Source: HXMU1420-13 sp963691715 (lineage in GTDB: Bacteria > Bacteroidota > Rhodothermia > Balneolales > Balneolaceae). Taken from it: a stretch of DNA of 64,000 nucleotides. Position 1 is the stretch's first letter. Every line of letters starts with the position of its first letter. The stretch is from the NCBI GenBank assembly GCA_963691715.1, contig OY829281.1, forward strand, positions 62,001 to 126,000. Reading direction: 5' to 3'. A program made the position numbers and the translations under genes. This document shows positions 24,364-33,270 of this stretch, in pieces. Under the pieces are notes generated by a model, which searched no databases, was not told the origin of the DNA, and was given only the letters and a program-made list of their open reading frames with translations.

Positions 24364-26025
24364 ATGAATATCATGAAAAAAATATTATTAGTATCACTTC
24401 TATTATTTATCTCTTGTTCGAACTCTGATGAGACGCTTATTATTTATAATGCTAATGGTTATACCTTAGTAGATGAAAATTTGGTACAATTTTCCACACT
24501 TATTATTAAAAATGGAAAGGTTCTCGAAATAGGAGACGATTCTTTACTGAACAATCATAATGGAAAAAAGATAGATTTAGCAGGTAAAACATTATTACCA
24601 GGGTTAATCGATGCTCATGGTCATGTTATGGGGCTTGGATATCAAGAATTACAAGTGAATTTAATGGGGATTGAAACCCTAGAAGAGACTTTAGAAGTAA
24701 TTAAGCAATATGCGGAATCAAATCCTGATTTAGAGTGGATACAAGGTAGAGGCTGGAATCAAACATTATGGCCCGAAAATGAATTTCCTACCGCAAAAGA
24801 TTTGGATAAGATTGTGGCAGATCGACCTGTATGGCTAAGTCGTGTAGATGGCCATGCAGGCTGGGGTAATTCCTTAGCTATGCGTTTAGGAGGAATTAGT
24901 AAAGATACACCAGAAGTACAGGGAGGAAAGATTATTAGGGATAATAATGGTAATGCTACTGGTATATTTATTGATGCTGCAGAAGGATATATCCAATCAA
25001 TTGTACCTGAACCTACTGTGCTTGAACGATCGCTAGCTCTTGAAAAAGCACTAAAGCTAATGGCAAAAATGGGTATCACTAGTGTACATGATGCTGGAAT
25101 AGGGGCGGACACATGGGAAATGTATAAACAATTTGCAGATGGTGAAAAATTAACCACCAGGATTTACAGTATGATCTCCGGTACAGGTGATACATTTGAT
25201 GAGTTATCAACTTCAGGACCAATAAAATCTTATGCCGATGATCTTCTTGCTCTTAGAAGTGTTAAAATTTACTCAGATGGAGCGCTCGGCAGTCGAGGAG
25301 CGGCTATGATAGAAGAATATTCAGATGATCCAGGTAATTATGGATTACTCTTTATGAATCAGAATGACATGAATGCTATGGTTTCTAAAGTAGTAGGTAA
25401 AGGATTTCAGGCTAATATTCATGCAATTGGTGATGCAGGAAATCGACAGGTACTTGATGCTTTGGAATATGCCCAAAAAAAATATGAGGCATTTGACTTA
25501 CGAAATAGAATTGAACATGCACAAATCGTTTCCTTAGATGACATTCCTAGGTTTGCTGAACTTAACGTTATAGCGAGTATGCAGCCTACTCACGCAACAA
25601 GTGACAAAAATATGGCTGAAGATAGAGTTGGACCAATTCGTATAGAAGGTGGATACGCATGGCAAAAATATTTAAATCAAGGAACAATAGTCGCGGCTGG
25701 ATCCGATTTTCCGGTAGAACATTCGAATCCTTTCTACGGATTATATTCTGCTGTAACCAGAATGGATCATCATGGAAATCCAGAAGGTGGTTGGTATCCA
25801 GAAGAAAAAATGTCTAGGATCGAAGCATTTAGAGCTTTTACAATTGATGCTGCATATGCAGCTCATCAAGAACATGTACTTGGGTCTCTTGAAGTTGGCA
25901 AATGGGCTGATTTCATAATTATTGATAAAGATTATTTTAAAGTTGACTTAGCTAATATATGGAAAATTAAAGTCCTAGAGACTTGGCTGGCTGGTAAGCG
26001 TACCTACCAAAGTATTTCCGAATAA
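24364..26025 (+). CDS. Amidohydrolase family 3 (YtcJ-like) lipoprotein
   Basis: A 553-aa protein with a lipoprotein signal (lipobox LFISC, Cys near residue 19). The metal-dependent amidohydrolase domain shows the small N-terminal beta domain, GKTLLPGLIDAHGHVMG (metal HxH), SRVDGHAGWGNS, ATGIFIDAA, KIYSDGALGSRGA, IHAIGDAGNRQ, RIEHAQIV and AAGSDFPVEHSNPF, the last holding the metal Asp. These match the YtcJ-type family, whose substrates are mostly unknown. The start may be the ATG at 24364 or the one at 24373 (MKKILLVS), which begins the signal peptide directly. Confidence 0.88.
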   Translation: MNIMKKILLVSLLLFISCSNSDETLIIYNANGYTLVDENLVQFSTLIIKNGKVLEIGDDSLLNNHNGKKIDLAGKTLLPGLIDAHGHVMGLGYQELQVNLMGIETLEETLEVIKQYAESNPDLEWIQGRGWNQTLWPENEFPTAKDLDKIVADRPVWLSRVDGHAGWGNSLAMRLGGISKDTPEVQGGKIIRDNNGNATGIFIDAAEGYIQSIVPEPTVLERSLALEKALKLMAKMGITSVHDAGIGADTWEMYKQFADGEKLTTRIYSMISGTGDTFDELSTSGPIKSYADDLLALRSVKIYSDGALGSRGAAMIEEYSDDPGNYGLLFMNQNDMNAMVSKVVGKGFQANIHAIGDAGNRQVLDALEYAQKKYEAFDLRNRIEHAQIVSLDDIPRFAELNVIASMQPTHATSDKNMAEDRVGPIRIEGGYAWQKYLNQGTIVAAGSDFPVEHSNPFYGLYSAVTRMDHHGNPEGGWYPEEKMSRIEAFRAFTIDAAYAAHQEHVLGSLEVGKWADFIIIDKDYFKVDLANIWKIKVLETWLAGKRTYQSISE

Positions 26026-26137
26026 ATTAGCTAATGCTCAATATTCTAATGTTTTATTTTCTATTGAGCATTTATTTACAATTATTTAACAATTAATAGG
26101 AAACAAATCTAATCATTTGTGCGTCATATAATGTGTC

Positions 26138-26208
26138 AACTCGATACCCAATCGATTTTTTTTAGAGCATAGATGACCACTATTTCTCACTGGGTATCGA
26201 GTTTTTTT
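26138..26208 (+). terminator. 13-bp inverted repeat with large loop and T run, probable terminator
   Basis: AACTCGATACCCA (26138-26150) pairs perfectly with TGGGTATCGAGTT (26191-26203) across a 40-nt loop that holds its own T-rich stretch, and a T run follows. It lies in the 269-bp spacer after the amidohydrolase gene. A large-loop terminator is the simplest reading; a small RNA or remnant element remains possible. Confidence 0.55.
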
Positions 26209-26294
26209 ATTATAACATATGATGTTAGATACTTGAAAAAATACCCTGCAATATTGTTTATATTTGACCAAATTCAGTAATTATTTAAAAGGTC

Positions 26295-26882
26295 ATGGCA
26301 GCTGTAAAATCAAATATGATTTCTCTGGGGACTAAGGCAAAACCTTTCAAATTACCAAGTTCTAGTGGTGAGGTAATAGAATTAAATAAATTCGTCGTAA
26401 ATGCTAAAGGAGTGGTGATTTTATTTATATGTAACCATTGTCCTTATGTAAAGCATTTAAATCAACAGTTAGTGGTAACAGCTAATGAGTACATTACGAA
26501 AGGAATTGTATTTTTGGCAATTAACTCAAATGATGTAGTAAAATATCCTGCAGACTCTCAAGAAAATATGAGAAAAGTTGTTGAAGATGAAAACTACCCA
26601 TTTCCCTATCTTTTTGACGAAACACAGAATATTGCTAAGGCATATCAGGCTGCATGTACTCCAGATTTCTATTTATTCGATGCAACGCTCAGTCTTGTTT
26701 ATCGGGGGCAGTTTGATAGCAGCAGACCAGGAAATGGGAACTCAGTTACAGGTAATGATTTAAAATTGGCAATGAATAATTTACTTGAAATGAAACCCTC
26801 AATTATAAACCAGATACCTAGCATTGGTTGTAATATAAAATGGAAAACTGGTAACGAACCTGATTATTATCTTAAAAGATGA
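26295..26882 (+). CDS. Thioredoxin-like/peroxiredoxin-fold protein
   Basis: A 195-aa thioredoxin-superfamily protein (AhpC/TSA-like) of the cytoplasmic kind, with no signal peptide. The active-site region is FICNHCPYVKHLNQQL, with the pair C-N-H-C, and PDFYLFDATLSLVYRGQFD forms the following strands. Members of this family are widespread and annotated only as thioredoxin family protein. Its stop overlaps the pdxH start (ATGA), so these genes are an operon with trmB. Confidence 0.85.
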   Translation: MAAVKSNMISLGTKAKPFKLPSSSGEVIELNKFVVNAKGVVILFICNHCPYVKHLNQQLVVTANEYITKGIVFLAINSNDVVKYPADSQENMRKVVEDENYPFPYLFDETQNIAKAYQAACTPDFYLFDATLSLVYRGQFDSSRPGNGNSVTGNDLKLAMNNLLEMKPSIINQIPSIGCNIKWKTGNEPDYYLKR

Positions 26883-27523
26883 ACGAAATAGATATCCAAA
26901 AATTAAGGTTAGATTATTCTAAGCACAGTTTAGATGCTGATGATGTTGAAAAAGATCCTTTGAATCAGTTTAAAAAATGGTTTACAGAAGCAATAGAATC
27001 TAATGTTTTAGAACCCAATGCATTTAATCTTGCTACTGTTGATAAACATAATCATCCAAAATCTCGAATTGTACTCTTGAAAGGATTAGAATCTGGGATA
27101 TTTAGATTCTTTACCAATTATGAAAGTGATAAAGGCAAAGATTTAGTTTCAAATAATCATGTTTCCGTATGTTTTTTTTGGAAAGAGTTAGAGCGTCAAA
27201 TTAGAATACAAGGAACAGCAGAAAAATTATCTACTGAAGAGAGCGAATTATATTTTAAAAGCAGACCATATTTGAGCCAAATAGGAGCGCATTCATCATA
27301 TCAATCAGAAATAGTACCCAATAGAGATTTTCTTGATGAACAGTTCCAACATATGCTTTCCAAATATAGTGAAGGTAATGTGCCTCTTCCAGATACTTGG
27401 GGAGGATATGGAATAACACCGACATATTTTGAATTTTGGCAAGGAAGACCTAGTCGTCTACATGATAGAATCTCATATAAATGGATAGGTAACGCATGGG
27501 ATATAAAACGATTATCACCTTGA
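26879..27523 (+). CDS. pdxH: Pyridoxamine/pyridoxine 5'-phosphate oxidase
   Basis: A 214-aa FMN enzyme that makes pyridoxal 5'-phosphate. The FMN-binding segment SRIVLLKGLESGIFRFFTNYES, the strand VSVCFFWKELERQIRIQG, and the C-terminal EFWQGRPSRLHDRISY and IKRLSP are characteristic. Length is normal. The gene overlaps the thioredoxin-like gene by 4 nt and is 1 nt from trmB. The window contains several PLP enzymes (two aminotransferases and a gamma-lyase), but they are not in this operon. Confidence 0.95.
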   Translation: MNEIDIQKLRLDYSKHSLDADDVEKDPLNQFKKWFTEAIESNVLEPNAFNLATVDKHNHPKSRIVLLKGLESGIFRFFTNYESDKGKDLVSNNHVSVCFFWKELERQIRIQGTAEKLSTEESELYFKSRPYLSQIGAHSSYQSEIVPNRDFLDEQFQHMLSKYSEGNVPLPDTWGGYGITPTYFEFWQGRPSRLHDRISYKWIGNAWDIKRLSP

Positions 27524-27524
27524 C

Positions 27525-28181
27525 ATGCCAAAAGTAAAGTTAGAAAGAATGGAAGCGCTTAAATACATGAATAATGTATTTTTGTGGACAGATTATAATA
27601 GTGAATATCCATTTCCAAAAGGTTCATGGAGTAGTAAAATATTTGGAAATAATAACCCAATAGTGTTAGAATTAGCATGTGGAAAAGGAGAATATTCAAT
27701 TGCATTAGGCCAAAAATATCCAAATAAAAATTATGTAGGATTTGATTTAAAAGGTAATCGGTTATGGGTTGGAGCTAATAAAGCTACTGAAAAAGACTTA
27801 CCAAATGTGAAATTTTTTCGAGCTTATATTGATCATCTAGATCAATTTTTTTCAGAAAATGAGATCAGCGAAATTTGGATTATCTTTCCTGATCCCCAAC
27901 TAAAAAAAGATCGAAAAAAATTAACATCTCCGAAATTCCTAGCTCTTTATAAACCACTTTTAAAAAGGGGAGCAACTATAAATTTAAAAACTGATAGTTC
28001 CGAGTTATACACATTCACACTTGATGTAATCAATAAACAAGGATTAAAATTGCATACAAATATAATTGATATTTATGCGGATACCTCTATTGATCCTGAT
28101 TTAAATATCCAGACTTATTATGAAAATATGCATTTGAGGAAAGGTAGAAAAATTCATTTTCTATCTTTTTCATTAGACTGA
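27525..28181 (+). CDS. trmB: tRNA (guanine-N7)-methyltransferase
   Basis: A 218-aa AdoMet-dependent enzyme that methylates G46 in tRNA. The AdoMet motif is VLELACGKGEYSIALG, and the family signature IIFPDPQLKKDRKKL replaces the common FPDPWPKKRH. The C-terminal sequence is normal. It is the third gene of the thioredoxin-pdxH-trmB operon. Confidence 0.92.
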   Translation: MPKVKLERMEALKYMNNVFLWTDYNSEYPFPKGSWSSKIFGNNNPIVLELACGKGEYSIALGQKYPNKNYVGFDLKGNRLWVGANKATEKDLPNVKFFRAYIDHLDQFFSENEISEIWIIFPDPQLKKDRKKLTSPKFLALYKPLLKRGATINLKTDSSELYTFTLDVINKQGLKLHTNIIDIYADTSIDPDLNIQTYYENMHLRKGRKIHFLSFSLD

Positions 28182-28190
28182 TTCAACCCC

Positions 28191-28240
28191 TTGACTTTTT
28201 CTTAGAGTTGTTTAACTTAACAGTGTTAACCAGTTCTAAG
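28191..28240 (+). promoter_or_regulatory. Promoter and palindromic operator of the TetR-fadE operon
   Basis: TTGACT (28191-28196) and TAACTT (28213-28218) give a -35/-10-like pair with 16 bp between them. A 40-bp imperfect palindrome spans 28201-28240: outer arms CTTAGA and TCTAAG, inner arms TTAAC and GTTAA, centred at 28220/28221. Inside it lies TTAACAGTGTTAA (28217-28229), a second short palindrome. The placement over the -10 and just before the TetR start suggests autoregulation. Confidence 0.5.
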
Positions 28241-28241
28241 A

Positions 28242-28844
28242 ATGTCGAACCAAGAAATAACCCTAAGAGAAAAAATTCTCGAAGCTAGTCGTAAAGTACT
28301 ATTTACGAATGGATATGACTCTCTTTCCATGCGAAAAATTGCGACTGCATCAGGAGTTTCGGCAACCAGTATTTATCTATACTTCAAAAATAAAGATCAT
28401 CTTGTTCATACCATCATTGAAGAATCCGTTGAAGAATTAAGCACGGCTATTGAAACAAAAGCATCAAATGTTGATGGAACAATTGAAAAATTTGAATCAA
28501 TTATTCGAAGTTATGTCGATTTTGCTCTTAATCAGCCTGAAAAATACTTAGTTATTTATACGATCAAATCTGAAACAATGGGTCGTTATCCCAAAGAAAA
28601 ATTCAGAAAAGCTCGCCGAGGATATGCTTTATTAGAATCTGTGATACAAGAAGGTATTAATGAAGGCTTAATGAGTCTCGATCAACCCTTGATATCTGCA
28701 TATTCAATTTGGGCTCAATTACATGGAATTATCGATGTAGTCTTAAATAAACGACTTGATAGTCGTATTGAACAATCAAAATTTATTAAAGAATCTATAG
28801 ATCAAATCATTCAAGGGTTTTTAATACGTATTACAACTACCTAA
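28242..28844 (+). CDS. TetR/AcrR family transcriptional regulator
   Basis: A 200-aa regulator with an N-terminal TetR HTH (LREKILEASRKVLFTNGYDS, then SMRKIATASGVSATSIYLYF and KNKDHLV) and a helical ligand-binding C-terminal domain. The next gene, 10 nt downstream, is a large FadE-type acyl-CoA dehydrogenase, so a FadR-like role in controlling fatty-acid beta-oxidation, with acyl-CoA as inducer, is likely by context. A palindromic operator covers its own promoter. Confidence 0.9.
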   Translation: MSNQEITLREKILEASRKVLFTNGYDSLSMRKIATASGVSATSIYLYFKNKDHLVHTIIEESVEELSTAIETKASNVDGTIEKFESIIRSYVDFALNQPEKYLVIYTIKSETMGRYPKEKFRKARRGYALLESVIQEGINEGLMSLDQPLISAYSIWAQLHGIIDVVLNKRLDSRIEQSKFIKESIDQIIQGFLIRITTT

Positions 28845-28854
28845 CCACAAAAAT

Positions 28855-31341
28855 ATGGATACAATATTTCAACAATTTTCATTTATTCAGCAATCACCAA
28901 TTGAATATGTAGTTGCAAGTGCAATCTTAATTGGGATTGTATGCGCTTATTCTGGATCACCACTTTGGATTTGGGCAATTTTGGGTTACACCTTAATGCT
29001 TGGATACAATGCTCCAATTTGGCTAATAAGTAGCTATACGGTTGCTGTTCTATTATTCAACATTCCTTTCATTAGAAGAAATCTTGTTAGTAAACCGATT
29101 ATGAAACTAATGGAGGTTTTAAAATTTCTACCTACAATATCAGAAACGGAGAGAACTGCTATAGATGCCGGTACCGTTTGGATGGATGGTGAGCTTTTCT
29201 CTGGAAAACCTAATTTTAAAAAAATACTATCAGAACCTTATCCAGATTTAACAAAAGATGAACAAGATTTTTTAAATGTACAGGTCGAACATCTTTGTTC
29301 TATTGTAAATGACTGGGATGTTTTTGTAGACAAAGATTTTACGGAAGAAACTTGGGATTATTTACGGAAGGAAGGCTTTTTTGGCTTGATTATTCCCAAA
29401 AAATATGGAGGACTTGAGTTTTCGGCAACGGCTCATAGTGCAATAGTGGCAAAATTAGCTTCTCGAAGCGGACCATTAGCCACAACCGTTATGGTTCCAA
29501 ATTCACTTGGGCCGGCAGAATTACTCATGCATTACGGTACTGAAGAGCAAAAGGATTATTATTTACCTAGACTTGCAGCAGGCGTTGAAATGCCATGTTT
29601 TGCATTAACAGAGCCAAATGCTGGTTCCGATGCAGGAGCTATGCAAGCTCATGGAATGGTTTTTAAAGGTGATGACGGTGAATTATACCTAAAGCTAAAT
29701 TGGAATAAACGCTACATAACTCTTGCCGCCATATCCACAGTTTTAGGATTGGCATTTAAACTTGAAGATCCAGACAATTTACTGGGTAAAGGAACAGATC
29801 TAGGTATAACCTGTGCATTGGTGCCAAGTAATTCTCCTGGTGTAATCTTAGGTAGAAGACATGATCCTCTTGGGGTTCCTTTTTATAATTGCCCAACTTA
29901 TGGTGAGGATGTGGTTGTTCCAGTAAATGCTATTATTGGTGGTGTTGATGGAGCAGGGAATGGATGGAGAATGTTAATGGAATCATTAGCTGTCGGTCGT
30001 GGAATATCACTTCCATCACAAGCAAGTGGTGGCGCAAAATTAGCGACTCGCGCTGTTGGTGCTTATGCGTTAATTCGAAAACAATTTGGTTTAAATATTG
30101 GGAAATTTGAAGGAATTGAAGAACCGATGGCAAGAATAGGTGGTTATTCATATTTAATGGATGCTGCAAGAAGATACACTACAGGTGGTTTGGATAAAGG
30201 GGCAAAACCAGCAGTAGTAACTGCAATTATGAAATACCAATTCACAGAATTAGGTAGAGAAATTATAAATGATTCTATGGACATAGTAGGCGGTGCTGGG
30301 ATATCTAGAGGTCCGCGAAATATTTTTGCGAATAGTTATATAGCACTTCCAATAGCTATTACAGTTGAAGGTGCAAATATCTTAACTAGAACCCTAATGA
30401 TTTTTGGCCAAGGCGCTATACGATGTCATCCTTATGCATTAAATGAAATAAATGCATTAACTAATGGCGATGCTAAAGCTTTTGATAAAAATTTCTGGGC
30501 ACACATTGGTCATGTAGCAAGAAACAAAGCGCGAGCACTTGTACTTAGTTTAACGAGGGGGAGATTAATTTTATCTCCAGTTGCAGGTCCAGCAGCAAAA
30601 TATATAAGAAAGCTTTCATGGGCATCAGCATCTTTTGCTTTTTATGCCGATTTAGCTCTTGGTTCTTATGGTGGGGCATTAAAAATGAAAGAAAAAATTG
30701 CTGGTCGTTATGCAGATATCTTAAGTAACATGTACCTAGCAGCAGCAACTATCAGAAGGTTTGAAGCAGAAGGTAGAAAGAAAGAAGATGTAGTTTTCTT
30801 TAAATGGAGCATGGACTTTTTATTTTACAGAATTCAGGTTGCTTTTGAAGGTATATTAAATGAAATACGGGTTCCTGGTTTAAGTTGGGTTTTCCGACTT
30901 GCAGGAATTTGGGGAAGAGTAAACCCCATAGGAACCTATCCATCTGATAAATTAGGTCATAAAGTTGCATCTGCTATGCAGCGAGTTGGTGAACATAGAG
31001 ACCATCTTACTTCAGATATCTTTATTCCTCATAATCCTGCAGAAGCTGTTGGAAAATATGAATATGCCATGGAATTAATTTATAATGCATCTCCTGTATA
31101 CAGGAATATTTTGAAAGCAATAAAAAAGAAGGAGCTATCAAAAGCTCCAATACTATCCTTAATTGATAAGGCTATTTTGAAAGGTATCATTTCCGATGAA
31201 GAAGCAGAACTAATACGAAAAGCAGAAGATGCGCGAAATGATGCTATACAAGTAGACGATTTTACTTTAGATGAATATATGGCAGAAACAGTAAAAACTC
31301 CGATCATCAATAAAGGTGAATCAGAAGAGGTAGTAAGTTAA
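28855..31341 (+). CDS. fadE: FadE-type acyl-CoA dehydrogenase
   Basis: An 828-aa protein, close in length to E. coli FadE (814 aa). Two hydrophobic helices occupy about residues 17-70, suggesting membrane association. The acyl-CoA dehydrogenase core (about 120-570) shows FALTEPNAGSDAGAM, GVDGAGNGWRMLMESLAVGRG and IVGGAGISRGPRN, followed by the long C-terminal extension typical of FadE. It catalyses the first step of beta-oxidation, with electrons passed to ETF. It is preceded by its probable TetR regulator; no other fad genes are in the window. Confidence 0.9.
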   Translation: MDTIFQQFSFIQQSPIEYVVASAILIGIVCAYSGSPLWIWAILGYTLMLGYNAPIWLISSYTVAVLLFNIPFIRRNLVSKPIMKLMEVLKFLPTISETERTAIDAGTVWMDGELFSGKPNFKKILSEPYPDLTKDEQDFLNVQVEHLCSIVNDWDVFVDKDFTEETWDYLRKEGFFGLIIPKKYGGLEFSATAHSAIVAKLASRSGPLATTVMVPNSLGPAELLMHYGTEEQKDYYLPRLAAGVEMPCFALTEPNAGSDAGAMQAHGMVFKGDDGELYLKLNWNKRYITLAAISTVLGLAFKLEDPDNLLGKGTDLGITCALVPSNSPGVILGRRHDPLGVPFYNCPTYGEDVVVPVNAIIGGVDGAGNGWRMLMESLAVGRGISLPSQASGGAKLATRAVGAYALIRKQFGLNIGKFEGIEEPMARIGGYSYLMDAARRYTTGGLDKGAKPAVVTAIMKYQFTELGREIINDSMDIVGGAGISRGPRNIFANSYIALPIAITVEGANILTRTLMIFGQGAIRCHPYALNEINALTNGDAKAFDKNFWAHIGHVARNKARALVLSLTRGRLILSPVAGPAAKYIRKLSWASASFAFYADLALGSYGGALKMKEKIAGRYADILSNMYLAAATIRRFEAEGRKKEDVVFFKWSMDFLFYRIQVAFEGILNEIRVPGLSWVFRLAGIWGRVNPIGTYPSDKLGHKVASAMQRVGEHRDHLTSDIFIPHNPAEAVGKYEYAMELIYNASPVYRNILKAIKKKELSKAPILSLIDKAILKGIISDEEAELIRKAEDARNDAIQVDDFTLDEYMAETVKTPIINKGESEEVVS

Positions 31342-31368
31342 TTCAGATTAACGTTTAAATTTTTAATT

Positions 31369-31430
31369 AGAATCTTTTTCTATTTTATCCATTATGGGTA
31401 AGGGTAAATAGTTAAAGATTCTTTTTTTTT
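31369..31430 (+). terminator. Terminator of the TetR-fadE operon
   Basis: AGAATCTTT (31369-31377) pairs with AAAGATTCT (31414-31422), and an inner TTTATCC...GGGTAAA stem makes a compound hairpin. Eight T residues follow. Confidence 0.65.
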
Positions 31431-31525
31431 GTATGAAAAAGAATAAAAAACTATAATTAGCATTTTATAGGAATTATTGTACTTTTAAACAAGCTTTTTG
31501 TAGTATTAAATATCATTTAAGTACT

Positions 31526-31996
31526 ATGAAGCCAGTTAAATTAGACGATATCGACAAACAAATATTGCGCATACTTCAATTAGAAGGGCGCATTTCAAAT
31601 AAGGAATTAGCCACTCGTATAAATCTCACTACTACACCTACCCTAGAAAGAGTACGAAGATTAGAGAGGGAAGGAGTGATCGCAAGTTATGAGGCAAAAG
31701 TAGATCCCAAAGCTGTAAATATGGGACTGAATGCTTTTGTTACAGTAACACTTAATGCCCATAGACTGCAAATGCTAGACGAATTTACATCAGCAGTTAA
31801 AGCCATACCAGAAATTTTAGCATGCTATAACACAACAGGAGATGGTGATTTTCTTCTACATATTGTGGCAAATGATGTTGAAGATTATGAACATTTGGTT
31901 CGAACCAAATTAGCCACCTTACCTGATGTTCAGCGACTTTACACTAGCATTGTTCTAAATGTTATCAAAGAACAAACTAACATTCCAATATTATGA
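31526..31996 (+). CDS. Lrp/AsnC family regulator
   Basis: A 156-aa regulator with an N-terminal winged HTH (LDDIDKQILRILQLEGRISN, KELATRINLTTTPTLERVRR) and a C-terminal RAM/AsnC domain (AFVTVTLNAHRL, ACYNTTGDGDFLLHIVA). Its stop overlaps the start of a methionine gamma-lyase-like gene (ATGA). This resembles the known MdeR-MdeA arrangement of pseudomonads, where an Lrp-type protein controls methionine degradation. A weak inverted repeat, GTACTTTTAAA (31479-31489) and TTTAAGTAC (31516-31524), precedes the start. Confidence 0.92.
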   Translation: MKPVKLDDIDKQILRILQLEGRISNKELATRINLTTTPTLERVRRLEREGVIASYEAKVDPKAVNMGLNAFVTVTLNAHRLQMLDEFTSAVKAIPEILACYNTTGDGDFLLHIVANDVEDYEHLVRTKLATLPDVQRLYTSIVLNVIKEQTNIPIL

Positions 31997-33222
31997 TTGC
32001 ATCAAAAACTACTAGAAAAAACTTTTCAACTACAGCAGTACATGCAGGAGAAAAACATAAAGACCAATACGGTTCACATATTAATCCAATTTACCAGACA
32101 TCGACTTTTGTGTTTAATAATGTTGCAGAGGGTGCTAGTGCTTTTCAAGGAGAAGAAAATGGGGCATCCCATATTTATTCAAGACTAGGCAATCCAACAG
32201 TAGAACGGTTAGAGCGAGCAATTACAGAACTTGAAACTTTTAATCTGCCAGAAGCAGATGATTTCCACGGATTAGCATTTGGAAGCGGAATGGCTGCAAT
32301 CACTACTGCAATTTTAGCAAATGCACGGGGAGGCCACATAATAGCACAAGATGCATTATATGGTTGTACGAGCCAATTTTTAGAAATTGAAGCTCCTGAA
32401 TTAGGAATGTCTACTTCCTTTTTGGATGTCACAGATTTGTTTTTATTAGAAATGGAGCTGAAACAGTATCCAAATACAAAAATGGTTTACGTTGAGAGTA
32501 TTTCGAACCCAACTATGCGTGTAGCTGATATACGATCAATTGCTGAGCTTACTCATAAACATGGAGCAATCTTAATGGTTGATAACACTTTTGCAACACC
32601 ATTTCATATTCAGCCATTAAAATTTGGGGCTGACATTGTTGCTCATTCAACGACTAAATATTTAGGTGGTCATGGTTCTGTAATTGGCGGAGCTTTGGTG
32701 ATGAAAAAAGAGCTAACAGAGCAATCTCACCTACACAAATTTAGAAAAAATTTAGGTGGTGTTGCGGGTCCTATGGATGCATGGTTGCTCACAAACGGTA
32801 TTAAGACACTACCTTTAAGAATGAGTAAGCATTCAGAAAATGCGATGAAAGTTGCATCACATTTAGAGCAACATCCTAAAGTAGAATATGTATGGTATCC
32901 AGGATTAGCTTCTCATCCAGATAATACTTTGGCCAACCAAATTATGGAACAAGGCTTTGGAGGGATAATTTCGTTTGAATTAAAAGGTGGATTCGAAGCA
33001 GGTAAAAATGTAATGAATAGCGTAGAGTTATGTACTTTGGCTGTGAGCCTTGGAACGGTTGATACCTTAATTCAGCACCCTGCCTCTATGACTCACTCTG
33101 TTATGGATCCTAATTTAAGAGAAAAGGCAGGAATTAATGAAGGTTTAGTTCGAATATCGGTAGGTATAGAAGACGTAGAAGATATAATTTTTGATCTTGA
33201 ACAAGCTTTTGAAATTATATAA
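31993..33222 (+). CDS. PLP-dependent trans-sulfuration enzyme, probable methionine gamma-lyase
   Basis: A 409-aa Cys/Met metabolism enzyme. The PLP Lys is K222 in HSTTKYLGGHG, and VDNTFATP and the YSRLGNPT loop are typical. The segment ALYGCTSQF gives Y123 and C125, matching the Tyr114-Cys116 pair that marks methionine gamma-lyases; cystathionine gamma-synthases usually have Gly at the Cys position. It would release methanethiol, ammonia and 2-oxobutyrate from methionine. Overlap with an Lrp regulator supports a catabolic role. Cystathionine gamma-lyase or O-acetylhomoserine sulfhydrylase activity cannot be ruled out. Confidence 0.85.
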   Translation: MIASKTTRKNFSTTAVHAGEKHKDQYGSHINPIYQTSTFVFNNVAEGASAFQGEENGASHIYSRLGNPTVERLERAITELETFNLPEADDFHGLAFGSGMAAITTAILANARGGHIIAQDALYGCTSQFLEIEAPELGMSTSFLDVTDLFLLEMELKQYPNTKMVYVESISNPTMRVADIRSIAELTHKHGAILMVDNTFATPFHIQPLKFGADIVAHSTTKYLGGHGSVIGGALVMKKELTEQSHLHKFRKNLGGVAGPMDAWLLTNGIKTLPLRMSKHSENAMKVASHLEQHPKVEYVWYPGLASHPDNTLANQIMEQGFGGIISFELKGGFEAGKNVMNSVELCTLAVSLGTVDTLIQHPASMTHSVMDPNLREKAGINEGLVRISVGIEDVEDIIFDLEQAFEII

Positions 33223-33226
33223 AAAA

Positions 33227-33265
33227 TTTACTGAATGCTTAATTGTAAAGTTAGCATTCAGTAAA
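33227..33265 (-). terminator. Terminator of the LemA-TPM operon
   Basis: TTTACTGAATGCT (33227-33239) pairs with AGCATTCAGTAAA (33253-33265), a perfect 13-bp stem with a 13-nt loop. On the minus strand it is followed by a T run (A run on the plus strand at 33221-33226). It may also stop the convergent gene. Confidence 0.75.
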
Positions 33266-33270
33266 TAACA

